Notes: generated by a model from the sequence alone, not told the origin. DNA of 53,398 bases from Streptomyces sp. CBMA156 (GCF_014596515.1 NZ_MSJQ01000442.1:1-53398), one strand, 5' to 3'; shown: positions 18,472 to 27,030, counted from the first letter of the stretch. Made by a program: numbers and translations.

Positions 18472-18855
18472 TTAGAAGTCGAGCCCGGCCTCGCGGGCCG
18501 CGTCCGCCAGGGCGGCGATGCGGCCGGCGTACCGGTTGCCCGCGCGGTCGAAGACGACCGACTCGATGCCGGCGGCCTTGGCGCGCTCGGCGACCAGGCT
18601 CCCGACCTTCTTGGCCAGCTCGGTCTTGTCGCCCTCGGCGCCCTTGATGGACACGTCGAGGGTGGACGCCGACGCCAGGGTGTGACCCTTGGCGTCGTCG
18701 ATGACCTGGGCGACCATGTGGCGGTTCGAGCGCGTCACGACGAGACGCGGACGCACCTCGGTGCCGACGACGCGCTTGCGAACGCGGATCGCGCGGCGCT
18801 TGCGAGCGGCGCTCTTGTAGGCGTTGCCCTTGCCGATCTTGACAGAGACGCTCAT
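18472..18855 (-). CDS. rplR: 50S ribosomal protein L18 (uL18)
   Basis: L18 binds 5S rRNA. The 127-residue protein begins with a Lys/Arg-rich tail and contains RPRLVVTRSNRHMVAQVID. It ends FDRAGNRYAGRIAALADAAREAGLDF as in other actinobacteria; only the motif order is given here. It starts 3 nt after rplF. Confidence 0.98.
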   Translation of the reverse strand: MSVSVKIGKGNAYKSAARKRRAIRVRKRVVGTEVRPRLVVTRSNRHMVAQVIDDAKGHTLASASTLDVSIKGAEGDKTELAKKVGSLVAERAKAAGIESVVFDRAGNRYAGRIAALADAAREAGLDF

Positions 18856-18858
18856 CGC

Positions 18859-19398
18859 TTACTTACCACTCTTTCCGACCTTGCGGCGGATGACCTCGCC
18901 CGCGTACTTGACGCCCTTGGCCTTGTACGGGTCGGGCTTGCGCAGCTTGCGGATCTTCGCAGCGACCTCGCCGACCTTCTGCTTGTCGATGCCGTCCACG
19001 TGGAACTTGGTGGCCGACTCGACGACGAAGGAGATGCCCTCGGGCGCCTCGACGAGGATCGGGTGGCTGTAGCCCAGCTGGAACTCCATGTCGGAGCCCT
19101 TCGCCAGAACTCGGTAGCCGACACCGCTGATCTCCAGCGACTTGCGGTAGCCCGTGGTCACGCCGGTGATCATGTTCGCCACCAGCGTGCGGGTCAGGCC
19201 GTGCAGGGCCTTCGACAGACGCTCGTCGTTGGGGCGGGTGACAGCCAGAGTGCCGTCCTCGCCCTTGCCGATCTCGATCGGCGCGGCGACGACGTGGGTG
19301 AGGGAGCCCTTCGGGCCCTTCACCGAGACCGCCTGGCCATCGATGGTGACGTCCACGCCAGCGGGGACCTGGATGGGCAGCCGTCCAATGCGCGACAT
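18859..19398 (-). CDS. rplF: 50S ribosomal protein L6 (uL6)
   Basis: L6 supports the GTPase-associated region. The 179-residue protein starts MSRIGRLPIQVPAGVDVTID and contains two copies of the L6 fold. The conserved C-terminal block DPYKAKGVKYAGEVIRRKVG is present. Confidence 0.99.
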   Translation of the reverse strand: MSRIGRLPIQVPAGVDVTIDGQAVSVKGPKGSLTHVVAAPIEIGKGEDGTLAVTRPNDERLSKALHGLTRTLVANMITGVTTGYRKSLEISGVGYRVLAKGSDMEFQLGYSHPILVEAPEGISFVVESATKFHVDGIDKQKVGEVAAKIRKLRKPDPYKAKGVKYAGEVIRRKVGKSGK

Positions 19399-19420
19399 TG
19401 CTGTACCTCCGTTTCCCGAA

Positions 19421-19828
19421 TTACCAGACGTAGGCGAGAACTTCTCCGCCTACGCCCTTCTTGGCGGCCTGCTTGTCGGTCAGGAGGCCGGAGGACGTGG
19501 AGATGATCGCCACGCCCAGGCCGCCGAGAACCTTCGGCAGGTTGGTGGACTTTGCGTAAACGCGCAGACCCGGCTTGCTGATGCGCTTGATGCCGGCGAT
19601 GGAGCGCTCACGGTTGGGGCCGAACTTGAGCTCGATGGTCAGCTTCTTGCCGACCTCGCCCTCAGTGGGCTCCTCAACCTTGTAGGAGGAGATGTACCCC
19701 TCCTGCTGCAGGATCTGGGCGACGTGCGCCTTGATCTTGCTGGCCGGCATCGCCACGGTGTCGTGGTACGCCGAGTTCGCGTTACGCAGACGCGTGAGCA
19801 TGTCTGCGATGGGGTCGGTCATGGTCAT
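19421..19828 (-). CDS. rpsH: 30S ribosomal protein S8 (uS8)
   Basis: S8 organises the central domain of 16S rRNA and in E. coli represses its own spc operon by binding the mRNA. The 135-residue protein starts MTMTDPIADMLTRLRNANSA and ends with the conserved STSSGLLTDKQAAKKGVGGE block. The ATG at 19828 has GAGG 6 nt upstream. It follows rpsN after an unusually long 269-nt spacer. Confidence 0.99.
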   Translation of the reverse strand: MTMTDPIADMLTRLRNANSAYHDTVAMPASKIKAHVAQILQQEGYISSYKVEEPTEGEVGKKLTIELKFGPNRERSIAGIKRISKPGLRVYAKSTNLPKVLGGLGVAIISTSSGLLTDKQAAKKGVGGEVLAYVW

Positions 19829-19997
19829 GATGGCCTCAGGCCTCTCTCGCCGTGGTTTCTCCGCACCAGGTCCCCCTGCCGCACTCTTCCGAGTTCGTCA
19901 GGGGCACAAGCACAGGGGACCTACGACGTAGTAAGACTGGGTGCGAGCCCTCTCGAAAGAGGGCCACGGACATCCATGGGGAAGCCGCGGCAGGGGG

Positions 19998-20084
19998 CCC
20001 GACCCCACTACCTTACGGGAATCCGTACGGCAGGCCCAAAACGGGCCGGTGTGGGATCGGGCACCTCTGCGTCGCTGGGTGCCC
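19998..20084 (-). promoter_or_regulatory. Structured RNA candidate in the rpsN-rpsH spacer
   Basis: In the minus-strand transcript an 11-bp stem (19998-20008 with 20051-20061, one G-U pair) encloses two smaller hairpins. These are 20014-20018 with 20023-20027 (5 bp) and 20033-20037 with 20043-20047 (5 bp), together a three-way junction. A further 7-bp hairpin (20059-20065 with 20078-20084) shares three bases with the closing stem, so the two are mutually exclusive. The variable pair is G-U in the minus-strand RNA but would be a C-A mismatch in the plus strand, which supports a function in the operon transcript. A 7-bp hairpin (19947-19953 and 19958-19964) lies nearer rpsH. Confidence 0.55.
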
Positions 20085-20097
20085 TAAAGCGCCCTGA

Positions 20098-20283
20098 TTA
20101 CCAGGAGCTCTTGGTCACGCCGGGCAGCTCGCCGCGGTGCGCCATCTCACGGAGGCAGACACGGCACAGGCCGAACTTGCGGTACACCGAGTGCGGACGG
20201 CCGCAGCGCTGGCACCGGGTGTAGGCCCGGACGCCGAACTTCGGCTTGCGCTCGGACTTCGCGATGAGGGACTTCTTCGCCAT
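20098..20283 (-). CDS. rpsN: 30S ribosomal protein S14, zinc-binding form (type Z)
   Basis: A 61-residue short S14 with two CxxC pairs, Cys24/Cys27 and Cys40/Cys43, the zinc-containing form. Zinc-free paralogues are usually encoded elsewhere under Zur control. It is 4 nt after rplE and shows the normal spc position. Confidence 0.99.
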   Translation of the reverse strand: MAKKSLIAKSERKPKFGVRAYTRCQRCGRPHSVYRKFGLCRVCLREMAHRGELPGVTKSSW

Positions 20284-20287
20284 TGGC

Positions 20288-20857
20288 TCACGCCTCCTTG
20301 AACGGGAAGCCCAGAGCGCGCAGGAGCGCCCGGCCCTCGTCGTCGGTCTGAGCGGTGGTCACGACGGTGATGTCCATACCGCGCTGACGGTCGACCTTGT
20401 CCTGGTCGATCTCGTGGAACATGACCTGCTCGGTCAGACCGAAGGTGTAGTTGCCACGGCCGTCGAACTGCTTCGGGGAGAGGCCACGGAAGTCACGGAT
20501 ACGCGGCAGGGCCAGCGACACCAGACGGTCCAGGAACTCCCACATGCGGTCACCACGGAGGGTGACGTGGGTGCCGATCGGCTGGCCCTCGCGCAGCTTG
20601 AACTGCGCGATGGACTTGCGAGCCTTGGTCACGGCCGGCTTCTGACCGGTGATCGCGGTCAGGTCGCGGATCGCGCCCTCGATCAGCTTGCTGTCACGGG
20701 CGGCCTCGCCGACACCCATGTTGACGACGACCTTGACCAGGCCGGGCGTCAGCATGACGTTCTCGTACGAGAACTGCTCCTGCAGCTGACCCTTGATCTC
20801 GGAGTTGTAACGCTCCTTGAGACGGGGGGTCACCTTCTCAACAGTCGTCTCAGACAT
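20288..20857 (-). CDS. rplE: 50S ribosomal protein L5 (uL5)
   Basis: L5 binds 5S rRNA and contacts P-site tRNA. The 189-residue protein includes KVVVNMGVGEA, GQKPAVTKARKSIAQFKLRE and FRGLSPKQFDGRGNYTFGLT, all standard. Its ATG overlaps the rplX stop as TGATG. Confidence 0.99.
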   Translation of the reverse strand: MSETTVEKVTPRLKERYNSEIKGQLQEQFSYENVMLTPGLVKVVVNMGVGEAARDSKLIEGAIRDLTAITGQKPAVTKARKSIAQFKLREGQPIGTHVTLRGDRMWEFLDRLVSLALPRIRDFRGLSPKQFDGRGNYTFGLTEQVMFHEIDQDKVDRQRGMDITVVTTAQTDDEGRALLRALGFPFKEA

Positions 20858-21180
20858 CAGATGTCCTCACCGGTTCGCTTGGCAACGCGGATCTTGTTGC
20901 CCTCGTCATCGAAGCGGTAGCCAACGCGGGTGACGACCTTCTTGCCGTCCTTCTCCACGACCAGCTGGACGTTGGAGACGTGCACCGGGGCCTCGACGGT
21001 GACAATGCCACCCTGAGTGCCCGGGCCCGGCTTGGTGTGCTTCTTGACCCGGTTCACACCCTCGACCAGGACCTTGTTCTCGGCGGGCATGGCCAGGATG
21101 ACCTTGCCCTGCTTGCCGCGGTCCTTGCCGGTGATGACCTGAACCAGGTCACCCTTCTTGATCTTCATGCTGTTCGCCAT
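20857..21180 (-). CDS. rplX: 50S ribosomal protein L24 (uL24)
   Basis: L24 is an assembly initiator for the large subunit. The 107-residue protein begins MANSMKIKKGDLVQVITGKD with a KOW motif, followed by the conserved VNRVKKHTKPGPGTQGGIV block. Confidence 0.99.
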   Translation of the reverse strand: MANSMKIKKGDLVQVITGKDRGKQGKVILAMPAENKVLVEGVNRVKKHTKPGPGTQGGIVTVEAPVHVSNVQLVVEKDGKKVVTRVGYRFDDEGNKIRVAKRTGEDI

Positions 21181-21183
21181 GGG

Positions 21184-21555
21184 TTAGAGCACCTCCGGCG
21201 CAAGCGAGATGATCTTCATGAACTTCTTGTCACGCAGCTCGCGGCCCACCGGGCCGAAGATGCGGGTGCCACGGGGGTCACCATCGGTGTTCTTCAGAAC
21301 GACCGCGGCGTTCTCGTCGAAGCGGATGTACGAGCCATCCGGACGACGACGCGACTTCACGGTACGGACGACGACGCACTTGACGACGTCACCCTTCTTC
21401 ACCGAACCGCCGGGGATCGCGTCCTTGACGGTCGCGACGATGACGTCCCCGATACCGGCGTAGCGGCGACCGGAACCGCCGAGAACGCGGATGCAAAGGA
21501 TTTCCTTCGCGCCCGTGTTGTCGGCGACACGCAGTCGCGACTCCTGCTGGATCAC
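21184..21555 (-). CDS. rplN: 50S ribosomal protein L14 (uL14)
   Basis: L14 forms intersubunit bridges. The 123-residue protein starts at GTG 21555 (MIQQESRLRVADNTGAKEIL) and contains the family hallmark VVVRTVKSRRRPDGSYIRFD. It is the first gene of the classical spc segment. A 102-nt gap separates it from rpsQ. Confidence 0.99.
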   Translation of the reverse strand: MIQQESRLRVADNTGAKEILCIRVLGGSGRRYAGIGDVIVATVKDAIPGGSVKKGDVVKCVVVRTVKSRRRPDGSYIRFDENAAVVLKNTDGDPRGTRIFGPVGRELRDKKFMKIISLAPEVL

Positions 21556-21657
21556 AGCTTTCTCCTGATCGTCAACGAGAGCTGACGGGCCGGCCGCTGC
21601 TCACACCAGCGCCCACGAGGGGCCTGGTGCACATACGGCCGTACCGCATCAACTTCG

Positions 21658-21930
21658 TTACTTGGCCTTCTCGAGGATCTCGACGACGCGCCAGCGCTTC
21701 GTCGCGGACAGCGGGCGGGTCTCCGCGAGGAGGACCCGGTCGCCGATGCCGCAGGCGTTCGCCTCGTCGTGCGCCTTCAGCTTGTTCGTACGGCGGATGA
21801 CCTTGCCGTACAGAGCGTGCTTGACGCGGTCCTCGACGGCGACGACGACGGTCTTGTCCATCTTGTCGCTGACGACGAGACCCTCACGGGTCTTGCGGAA
21901 ACCGCGCGTCTCGTTGGTGTTCTCAGTCAT
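21658..21930 (-). CDS. rpsQ: 30S ribosomal protein S17 (uS17)
   Basis: S17 is a primary 16S-binding OB-fold protein. The 90-residue protein has GLVVSDKMDKTVVVAVEDRV and the ETRPLSATKRWRVVEIL C-terminal block. Its ATG overlaps the rpmC stop as TGATG. It is the last gene of the S10 segment. Confidence 0.99.
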   Translation of the reverse strand: MTENTNETRGFRKTREGLVVSDKMDKTVVVAVEDRVKHALYGKVIRRTNKLKAHDEANACGIGDRVLLAETRPLSATKRWRVVEILEKAK

Positions 21931-22154
21931 CAGGCGCTCTCCACCGTCTCGATGCCCAGCTCGCGCTCGCGCATCAGGGTGTAGATCCGCGCGATGTCCT
22001 TACGGACGAGCTTGAGCCGTCCGTGGTTGTCGAGCTGCCCGGTCGCCGCCTGGAAGCGGAGGTTGAACAGCTCCTCCTTGGCCTCACGGAGCTTGGCAAC
22101 GAGACCCTCGTTGTCCAGCTCGCGGAGGTCAGCAGCCTTGGTGCCGGCCGACAT
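21930..22154 (-). CDS. rpmC: 50S ribosomal protein L29 (uL29)
   Basis: A 74-residue two-helix protein at the peptide exit tunnel (ELDNEGLVAKLREAKEELFN, then KDIARIYTLMRERELG). Both ends overlap neighbours by one base of the TGATG type, so translation of rplP-rpmC-rpsQ is probably coupled. Confidence 0.99.
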   Translation of the reverse strand: MSAGTKAADLRELDNEGLVAKLREAKEELFNLRFQAATGQLDNHGRLKLVRKDIARIYTLMRERELGIETVESA

Positions 22155-22573
22155 CAGCTCTCACCTGCCTCGCGCCGGATGATCCGGCACTTCATCGGGA
22201 GCTTGTGAGCAGCGCGGGTCAGCGCCTCACGAGCCACCTTCTCGTTGGGGTACGACAGCTCGAACATGACCCGACCCGGGTGCACGTTCGCGATCCACCA
22301 CTCGGGCGAACCCTTACCGGAACCCATGCGGGTCTCGGCCGGCTTCTTGGTGAGCGGACGGTCCGGGTAGATGTTGATCCAGACCTTGCCGCCACGCTTG
22401 ATGTGACGGGTGACGGCGATACGAGCGGACTCGATCTGCCGGTTCGTCACGTAGGCCGGGGTGACGGCCTGGATGCCGTACTCGCCGAAGGCGAGCTCGG
22501 TGCCACCCTTCGCAGCGCCGCGGCGCTTCGGGTGGTGCTGCTTGCGGTGCTTGACCCGACGGGGGATCAGCAT
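22154..22573 (-). CDS. rplP: 50S ribosomal protein L16 (uL16)
   Basis: L16 positions A- and P-site tRNAs near the peptidyl transferase centre. The 139-residue protein starts MLIPRRVKHRKQHHPKRRG and has the RMGSGKGSPEWWIANVHPGR loop that reaches the active site. It starts 5 nt after rpsC. Confidence 0.99.
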   Translation of the reverse strand: MLIPRRVKHRKQHHPKRRGAAKGGTELAFGEYGIQAVTPAYVTNRQIESARIAVTRHIKRGGKVWINIYPDRPLTKKPAETRMGSGKGSPEWWIANVHPGRVMFELSYPNEKVAREALTRAAHKLPMKCRIIRREAGES

Positions 22574-22578
22574 TGGAG

Positions 22579-23403
22579 TCAGGCCTCCGTTCCGGTGTTC
22601 TCGGCAGCCGGCGCCTCGGCGGCCGCGGCCGCGGGGGCCTCGGCAGCGGCGGGACGACGGCCACGGCCACCGCGCTCGCCACCACGGCGCTCGCCACCGC
22701 GGGCGGGACGACCACCCTCGGGACGGGCCGGGCGGTTGCCCGAGCGGGCAGCGGCGTTCTCAGCGCGGACCTCGGCGATGTTCTTGACGTCGCCCTTGTA
22801 GATCCAGACCTTCACGCCGATGCGGCCGAAGGTCGTCTTGGCCTCGAAGAAGCCGTAGTCGACGTTCGCGCGCAGGGTGTGCAGCGGCACACGGCCCTCG
22901 CGGTAGAACTCCGAACGGCTCATCTCGGCGCCGCCGAGACGACCGGAGCACTGGACCTTGATGCCCTTGGCGCCGGACTTCATGGTGCCCTGCATCGACT
23001 TGCGCATGGCACGGCGGAAGGAGACGCGCGAGGACAGCTGCTCCGCGACGCCCTGAGCCACGAGCTGGGCGTCCAGCTCGGGGTTCTTGACCTCGAGGAT
23101 GTTCAGCTGGACCTGCTTGCCGGTCAGCTTCTCGAGGTCGCCGCGGATGCGGTCGGCCTCGGTGCCACGGCGACCGATGACGATGCCGGGGCGCGCGGTG
23201 TGGATGTCGACGCGGACGCGGTCGCGGGTGCGCTCGATCTCGACCTTGGAGATGCCGGCGCGCTCCATGCCCTTCGTCATCATGCGACGAATGGCAACGT
23301 CTTCCTTGACGTAGTCCTTGTACAGCTTGTCGGCGTACCAGCGGGACTTGAAGTCCGTGCTGATGCCGAGGCGGAACCCGTGCGGGTTAACCTTCTGGCC
23401 CAT
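22579..23403 (-). CDS. rpsC: 30S ribosomal protein S3 (uS3)
   Basis: S3 lies at the mRNA entry channel. The KH domain (ARPGIVIGRRGTEADRIRGD) and the C-terminal S3 domain are complete. The last 60 residues are an extra Arg/Gly then Ala/Glu-rich low-complexity tail that is longer than in E. coli but usual in actinobacteria. Its ATG overlaps the rplV stop as TAATG. Confidence 0.99.
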   Translation of the reverse strand: MGQKVNPHGFRLGISTDFKSRWYADKLYKDYVKEDVAIRRMMTKGMERAGISKVEIERTRDRVRVDIHTARPGIVIGRRGTEADRIRGDLEKLTGKQVQLNILEVKNPELDAQLVAQGVAEQLSSRVSFRRAMRKSMQGTMKSGAKGIKVQCSGRLGGAEMSRSEFYREGRVPLHTLRANVDYGFFEAKTTFGRIGVKVWIYKGDVKNIAEVRAENAAARSGNRPARPEGGRPARGGERRGGERGGRGRRPAAAEAPAAAAAEAPAAENTGTEA

Positions 23404-23750
23404 TACCGGGTCCCTTCCTTGCTGCTGACGACCACGGTGATGTGGCTGGTCCGCTTGCGGATCCGGTAGGCACGGCCCTGGGCACGCGGACGGAACCGCT
23501 TCAGGGTCGGGCCCTCGTCAACGTACGCCTCGCTGATGACGAGGTCGTCCACGTTGTTGTGGTTGTAGTTGTGCACGGCGTTGGCGATGGCGCTGTCGAG
23601 CACCTTGCCGACCGGCACGGTGGCGGCCTGCGGAGCGAAACGCAGGACCGCCTGGGCCTCCGTGGCGTTCAGGCCACGGATGAGGTCCACCACGCGGCGG
23701 GCCTTCATGGGCGTGACGCGGATGTACCGCGCCTGGGCCCTGGCTTCCAT
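23403..23750 (-). CDS. rplV: 50S ribosomal protein L22 (uL22)
   Basis: L22 lines the peptide exit tunnel. The start is placed at the ATG at 23750 (MEARAQARYIRVTPMKARRV), which has AAGGGGAC upstream. An ATG nine codons earlier lacks a ribosome site and adds residues that are not L22-like. The 115-residue protein ends KRTSHITVVVSSKEGTR with the tunnel hairpin intact. Confidence 0.97.
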   Translation of the reverse strand: MEARAQARYIRVTPMKARRVVDLIRGLNATEAQAVLRFAPQAATVPVGKVLDSAIANAVHNYNHNNVDDLVISEAYVDEGPTLKRFRPRAQGRAYRIRKRTSHITVVVSSKEGTR

Positions 23751-23800
23751 GGTTGTCCCCTTGCTGGTGTAAGTCATTGAGTCGGTAATCTCGCTGGCGA

Positions 23801-24082
23801 CTAGCGACGCTTCGACTTGCGGTCGTCCTTGACGTGACCGCGGAACGTGCGCGTCGGCGCGAACTCGCCGAGCTTGTGGCCGACCATCGACTCGGTGACG
23901 AACACCGGGACGTGCTTACGGCCATCGTGCACCGCGATCGTGTGGCCGAGCATGGCCGGGAAGATCACGGAGCGACGGGACCAGGTCTTGATGACGTTCT
24001 GGGTACCCGCCTCGTTCTGCGCGTCCACCTTCTTGAGAAGGTGGCCGTCGATGAAGGGGCCCTTCTTGAGACTGCGCGGCAT
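23801..24082 (-). CDS. rpsS: 30S ribosomal protein S19 (uS19)
   Basis: A 93-residue protein (MPRSLKKGPFIDGHLLKKVD) of the 30S head, with the conserved TWSRRSVIFPAMLGHTIAVH and FAPTRTFRGH blocks. It lies 11 nt after rplB. Confidence 0.99.
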   Translation of the reverse strand: MPRSLKKGPFIDGHLLKKVDAQNEAGTQNVIKTWSRRSVIFPAMLGHTIAVHDGRKHVPVFVTESMVGHKLGEFAPTRTFRGHVKDDRKSKRR

Positions 24083-24093
24083 CTGACCTGCTC

Positions 24094-24930
24094 CTAGCGC
24101 TTCTTGTTGGTCTTGCGGCGGCGCACGATGAGCTTGTCCGACGCCTTGTTCGGGCGACGGGTACGGCCCTCGGGCTTACCCCACGGCGAGACCGGGTGGC
24201 GACCACCGGAGGTCTTACCCTCACCACCACCGTGCGGGTGGTCGATCGGGTTCATGGCCACACCACGCACGGTCGGGCGGACGCCCTTCCAGCGCATACG
24301 GCCGGCCTTGCCCCAGTTGATGTTCGACTGCTCGGCGTTGCCGACCTCGCCCACGGTCGCGCGGCAGCGCGCGTCGACCAGGCGGATCTCGCCGGAGGGC
24401 ATGCGCAGGTGCGCCATCTTGCCCTCACGCGCCAGCAGCTGGATGCCGGAGCCGGCCGAGCGGGCCAGCTTGGCACCGCCGCCGGGACGCAGCTCCACCG
24501 CGTGGATGGTGGTACCGACCGGGATGTTGCGCAGCGGCAGGTTGTTGCCCGGCTTGATGTCGGCGCCAGCGCCGTTCTCGATCCGGTCACCCTGCGCGAT
24601 GCCGCGCGGCGCGATGATGTAGCGCTTCTCGCCGTCCGCGTAGTGCAGGAGCGCGATGCGCGCGGTGCGGTTCGGGTCGTACTCGATGTGCGCGACCTTG
24701 GCCGGCACGCCGTCCTTGTCGTGACGACGGAAGTCGATCACGCGGTAGGCGCGCTTGTGGCCGCCACCCTGGTGGCGAGCGGTGATCCGACCGGCGTTGT
24801 TACGGCCGCCCTTGCTGTGCAGGGGGCGAACCAGCGACTTCTCCGGCGTGGACCGCGTGATCTCTACGAAGTCGGCCACGCTGGAGCCACGACGGCCCGG
24901 CGTAGTCGGCTTGTACTTGCGGATGCCCAT
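24094..24930 (-). CDS. rplB: 50S ribosomal protein L2 (uL2)
   Basis: L2 supports subunit joining and the peptidyl transferase centre. The 278-residue protein has the RNA-binding core and the conserved MNPIDHPHGGGEGKTSGGRH block with the functionally important histidine. The tail is RRRKTNKKR. Confidence 0.99.
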   Translation of the reverse strand: MGIRKYKPTTPGRRGSSVADFVEITRSTPEKSLVRPLHSKGGRNNAGRITARHQGGGHKRAYRVIDFRRHDKDGVPAKVAHIEYDPNRTARIALLHYADGEKRYIIAPRGIAQGDRIENGAGADIKPGNNLPLRNIPVGTTIHAVELRPGGGAKLARSAGSGIQLLAREGKMAHLRMPSGEIRLVDARCRATVGEVGNAEQSNINWGKAGRMRWKGVRPTVRGVAMNPIDHPHGGGEGKTSGGRHPVSPWGKPEGRTRRPNKASDKLIVRRRKTNKKR

Positions 24931-24973
24931 TTGGCTCTCTCGTCCTCGTCCTTATCGACGATCACGATCCCCG

Positions 24974-25294
24974 TTAGGAGACCGGACCACCGAAGATGTC
25001 GATGCGGTTGCCCTCAGCCAGCGTCACGATGGCGCGCTTGGTGTCCTTGCGCTTGCCAAAGCCCGTCTTGGAGCGCTTGCGCTTGCCCTGACGGTTGAGC
25101 GTGTTGACGGACTCGACCTTGACCGAGAAGACCGCCTCGACGGCCTGCTTGATCTGGGTCTTGTTGGCACCGGGCGACACGACGAACGTGTACTTGTTCT
25201 CGTCGAGGAGCGAGTAGCTCTTCTCCGAGATGACCGGCTTCACCAGGACGTCACGGGGGTCCGTGAACGTCTTGCTCGTGATCTCCGCAGCCAT
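24974..25294 (-). CDS. rplW: 50S ribosomal protein L23 (uL23)
   Basis: L23 is the docking site for trigger factor and SRP at the tunnel exit. The 106-residue protein contains VLVKPVISEKSYSLLDENKY and the RQGKRKRSKTGFGKRKDTKR loop. Its ATG overlaps the rplD stop as TGATG. Confidence 0.99.
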   Translation of the reverse strand: MAAEITSKTFTDPRDVLVKPVISEKSYSLLDENKYTFVVSPGANKTQIKQAVEAVFSVKVESVNTLNRQGKRKRSKTGFGKRKDTKRAIVTLAEGNRIDIFGGPVS

Positions 25295-25971
25295 CAGGCG
25301 GCGCTCCCTTCGAGCTCGCCCTCAGCAGCCACGGCCTTGGCGGACGCGGCCGGACCGGCCACGAAACGCTCGAAGGCGGCCTGGGTGAAGACCACATCGT
25401 CGGAGACGAGCACGTCGTAGGTGTTCAGCTGACCGGCGTCCAGGATGTGCACGTTCGGCAGGTTGCGAGCGGACTTCAGGCCCAGCTCGTCCTCGCGCTC
25501 GACGACCAGGAGGACGTTCTTGCGCTCGGTGATCTTGCCGAAGAGGCCCTTGGCGGCCTTGGTCGACGGCGCCTCGGTCGCGGTCACGTCGGTGATGACG
25601 TGGATGCGGTTGTGGCGGGCCCGGTCGGTGAGCGCACCGCGCAGGGCGGCGGCGATCATCTTCTTCGGGGTCCGCTGCGAGTAGTCGCGCGGCACGGGAC
25701 CGTGCACGACGCCACCGCCGGCGAACTGCGGCGCACGGGTCGAGCCCTGACGGGCGCGGCCGGTGCCCTTCTGGCGGTACGGCTTCCTGCCGCCGCCGCG
25801 GACCTCGCCACGAGTCTTGGTCTTGTGGGTGCCCTGACGGGCCGCAGCGAGCTGCGCCACGACGACCTGGTGCATCAGCGGAACGCTGACCTTCGCGTCG
25901 AAGATCTCGGCCGGCAGCTCGAGGCTGCCGGTCTTGTCACCCGAGGGCGACAGGATGTCAATGGTGCTCAT
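25294..25971 (-). CDS. rplD: 50S ribosomal protein L4 (uL4)
   Basis: L4 lines the exit tunnel, and in E. coli it is the autoregulator that attenuates the S10 operon. The start is the ATG at 25971 (MSTIDILSPSGDKTGSLELP) with GAAGGAT just upstream; a start three codons earlier lies too close to that ribosome site. The long tunnel loop (GRKPYRQKGTGRARQGSTRA) is present. 225 residues. Confidence 0.98.
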   Translation of the reverse strand: MSTIDILSPSGDKTGSLELPAEIFDAKVSVPLMHQVVVAQLAAARQGTHKTKTRGEVRGGGRKPYRQKGTGRARQGSTRAPQFAGGGVVHGPVPRDYSQRTPKKMIAAALRGALTDRARHNRIHVITDVTATEAPSTKAAKGLFGKITERKNVLLVVEREDELGLKSARNLPNVHILDAGQLNTYDVLVSDDVVFTQAAFERFVAGPAASAKAVAAEGELEGSAA

Positions 25972-25976
25972 ATCCT

Positions 25977-26624
25977 TCACAGCCCCTTCGCCGCGGTGCG
26001 GACGAGGACGAGGCCACCGTTCGGGCCCGGGATCGCACCCTTGATAAGGAGCAGACCCTTCTCCGCGTCAACCGCGTGCACGGTCAGGTTCTGGGTGGTC
26101 ACGCGCTCGTGACCCATCCGGCCGGCCATCTTCAGGCCCTTGAACACGCGGCCCGGGGTGGCGCAGCCACCGATGGAACCGGGCGAACGGTGCTTGCGCT
26201 GCACGCCGTGACCGGCGCCGAGGCCCTTGAAGTTGTGACGCTTCATGACACCGGCGAAGCCCTTGCCCTTGGAGGTGCCGGTCACATCGACCTTGACACC
26301 CGCCTCGAACAGCTCGGCGGTGATCTCCTGGCCGAGGGTGTACTCGGACGCGTCCGCGGTACGGAGCTCGACCAGGTGGCGGCGCGGGGTGACACCGGCC
26401 TTGGCGAAGTGGCCCGCGAGGGGCTTGTTCACCTTGCGGGGGTCGATCTCGCCGAAGCCGATCTGGACGGCGTCGTAGCCGGCCGCGCTGTCGGCGGTGT
26501 GGACCTGGGTCACGACATTGGGCCCAGCCTTGACGACGGTCACCGGAACGACCCGGTTGTTCTCGTCCCAGACCTGGGTCATGCCGAGCTTCTCGCCCAG
26601 GATGCCCTTAATCTGCTTAGCCAT
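25977..26624 (-). CDS. rplC: 50S ribosomal protein L3 (uL3)
   Basis: L3 is an assembly initiator whose loop approaches the peptidyl transferase centre. The 215-residue protein starts MAKQIKGILGEKLGMTQVWD. It has the HGVQRKHRSPGSIGGCATPG block and the GRMGHERVTTQNL motif. Confidence 0.99.
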   Translation of the reverse strand: MAKQIKGILGEKLGMTQVWDENNRVVPVTVVKAGPNVVTQVHTADSAAGYDAVQIGFGEIDPRKVNKPLAGHFAKAGVTPRRHLVELRTADASEYTLGQEITAELFEAGVKVDVTGTSKGKGFAGVMKRHNFKGLGAGHGVQRKHRSPGSIGGCATPGRVFKGLKMAGRMGHERVTTQNLTVHAVDAEKGLLLIKGAIPGPNGGLVLVRTAAKGL

Positions 26625-26638
26625 CTTCGGTGCGCCTC

Positions 26639-26947
26639 TCAGAGCTTGATCTCGATGTCGACGCCAGCCGGCAGGTCGAGACGCATCAGCGAGTCAACCG
26701 TCTTCGGCGTGGGGTCGAGGATGTCGATCAGACGCTTGTGAGTACGCATCTCGAAGTGCTCGCGCGAGTCCTTGTACTTGTGCGGCGAGCGGATGACGCA
26801 GTACACGTTCTTCTCAGTGGGCAGCGGCACCGGGCCCGCGACCTGCGCACCAGTACGGATCACCGTCTCGACGATCTTCTTCGCCGAAGAGTCGATGACC
26901 TCGTGGTCGTAGGCCTTGAGCCGGATGCGGATCTTCTGTCCCGCCAT
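26639..26947 (-). CDS. rpsJ: 30S ribosomal protein S10 (uS10), first gene of the operon
   Basis: S10 belongs to the 30S head and, as NusE, also joins transcription antitermination complexes. The 102-residue protein begins MAGQKIRIRLKAYDHEVIDS and contains the conserved SPHKYKDSREHFEMRTHKRL block. It heads the S10-spc transcript, 84 nt downstream of a terminator-like hairpin. Confidence 0.99.
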   Translation of the reverse strand: MAGQKIRIRLKAYDHEVIDSSAKKIVETVIRTGAQVAGPVPLPTEKNVYCVIRSPHKYKDSREHFEMRTHKRLIDILDPTPKTVDSLMRLDLPAGVDIEIKL

Positions 26948-27030
26948 GGCTACTCAGTAGTCCTTTGTCCTTAGTCACTGCGCGACCACCCTCCGACCCC
27001 CGCGCTCGGGCGTGTCGCACTCGCGCTTGC

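Noticed and set aside
20098..20283. Short rpsN (61 residues) as a possible truncated gene
   Set aside because: It is the complete zinc-binding short form of S14, with both CxxC pairs.
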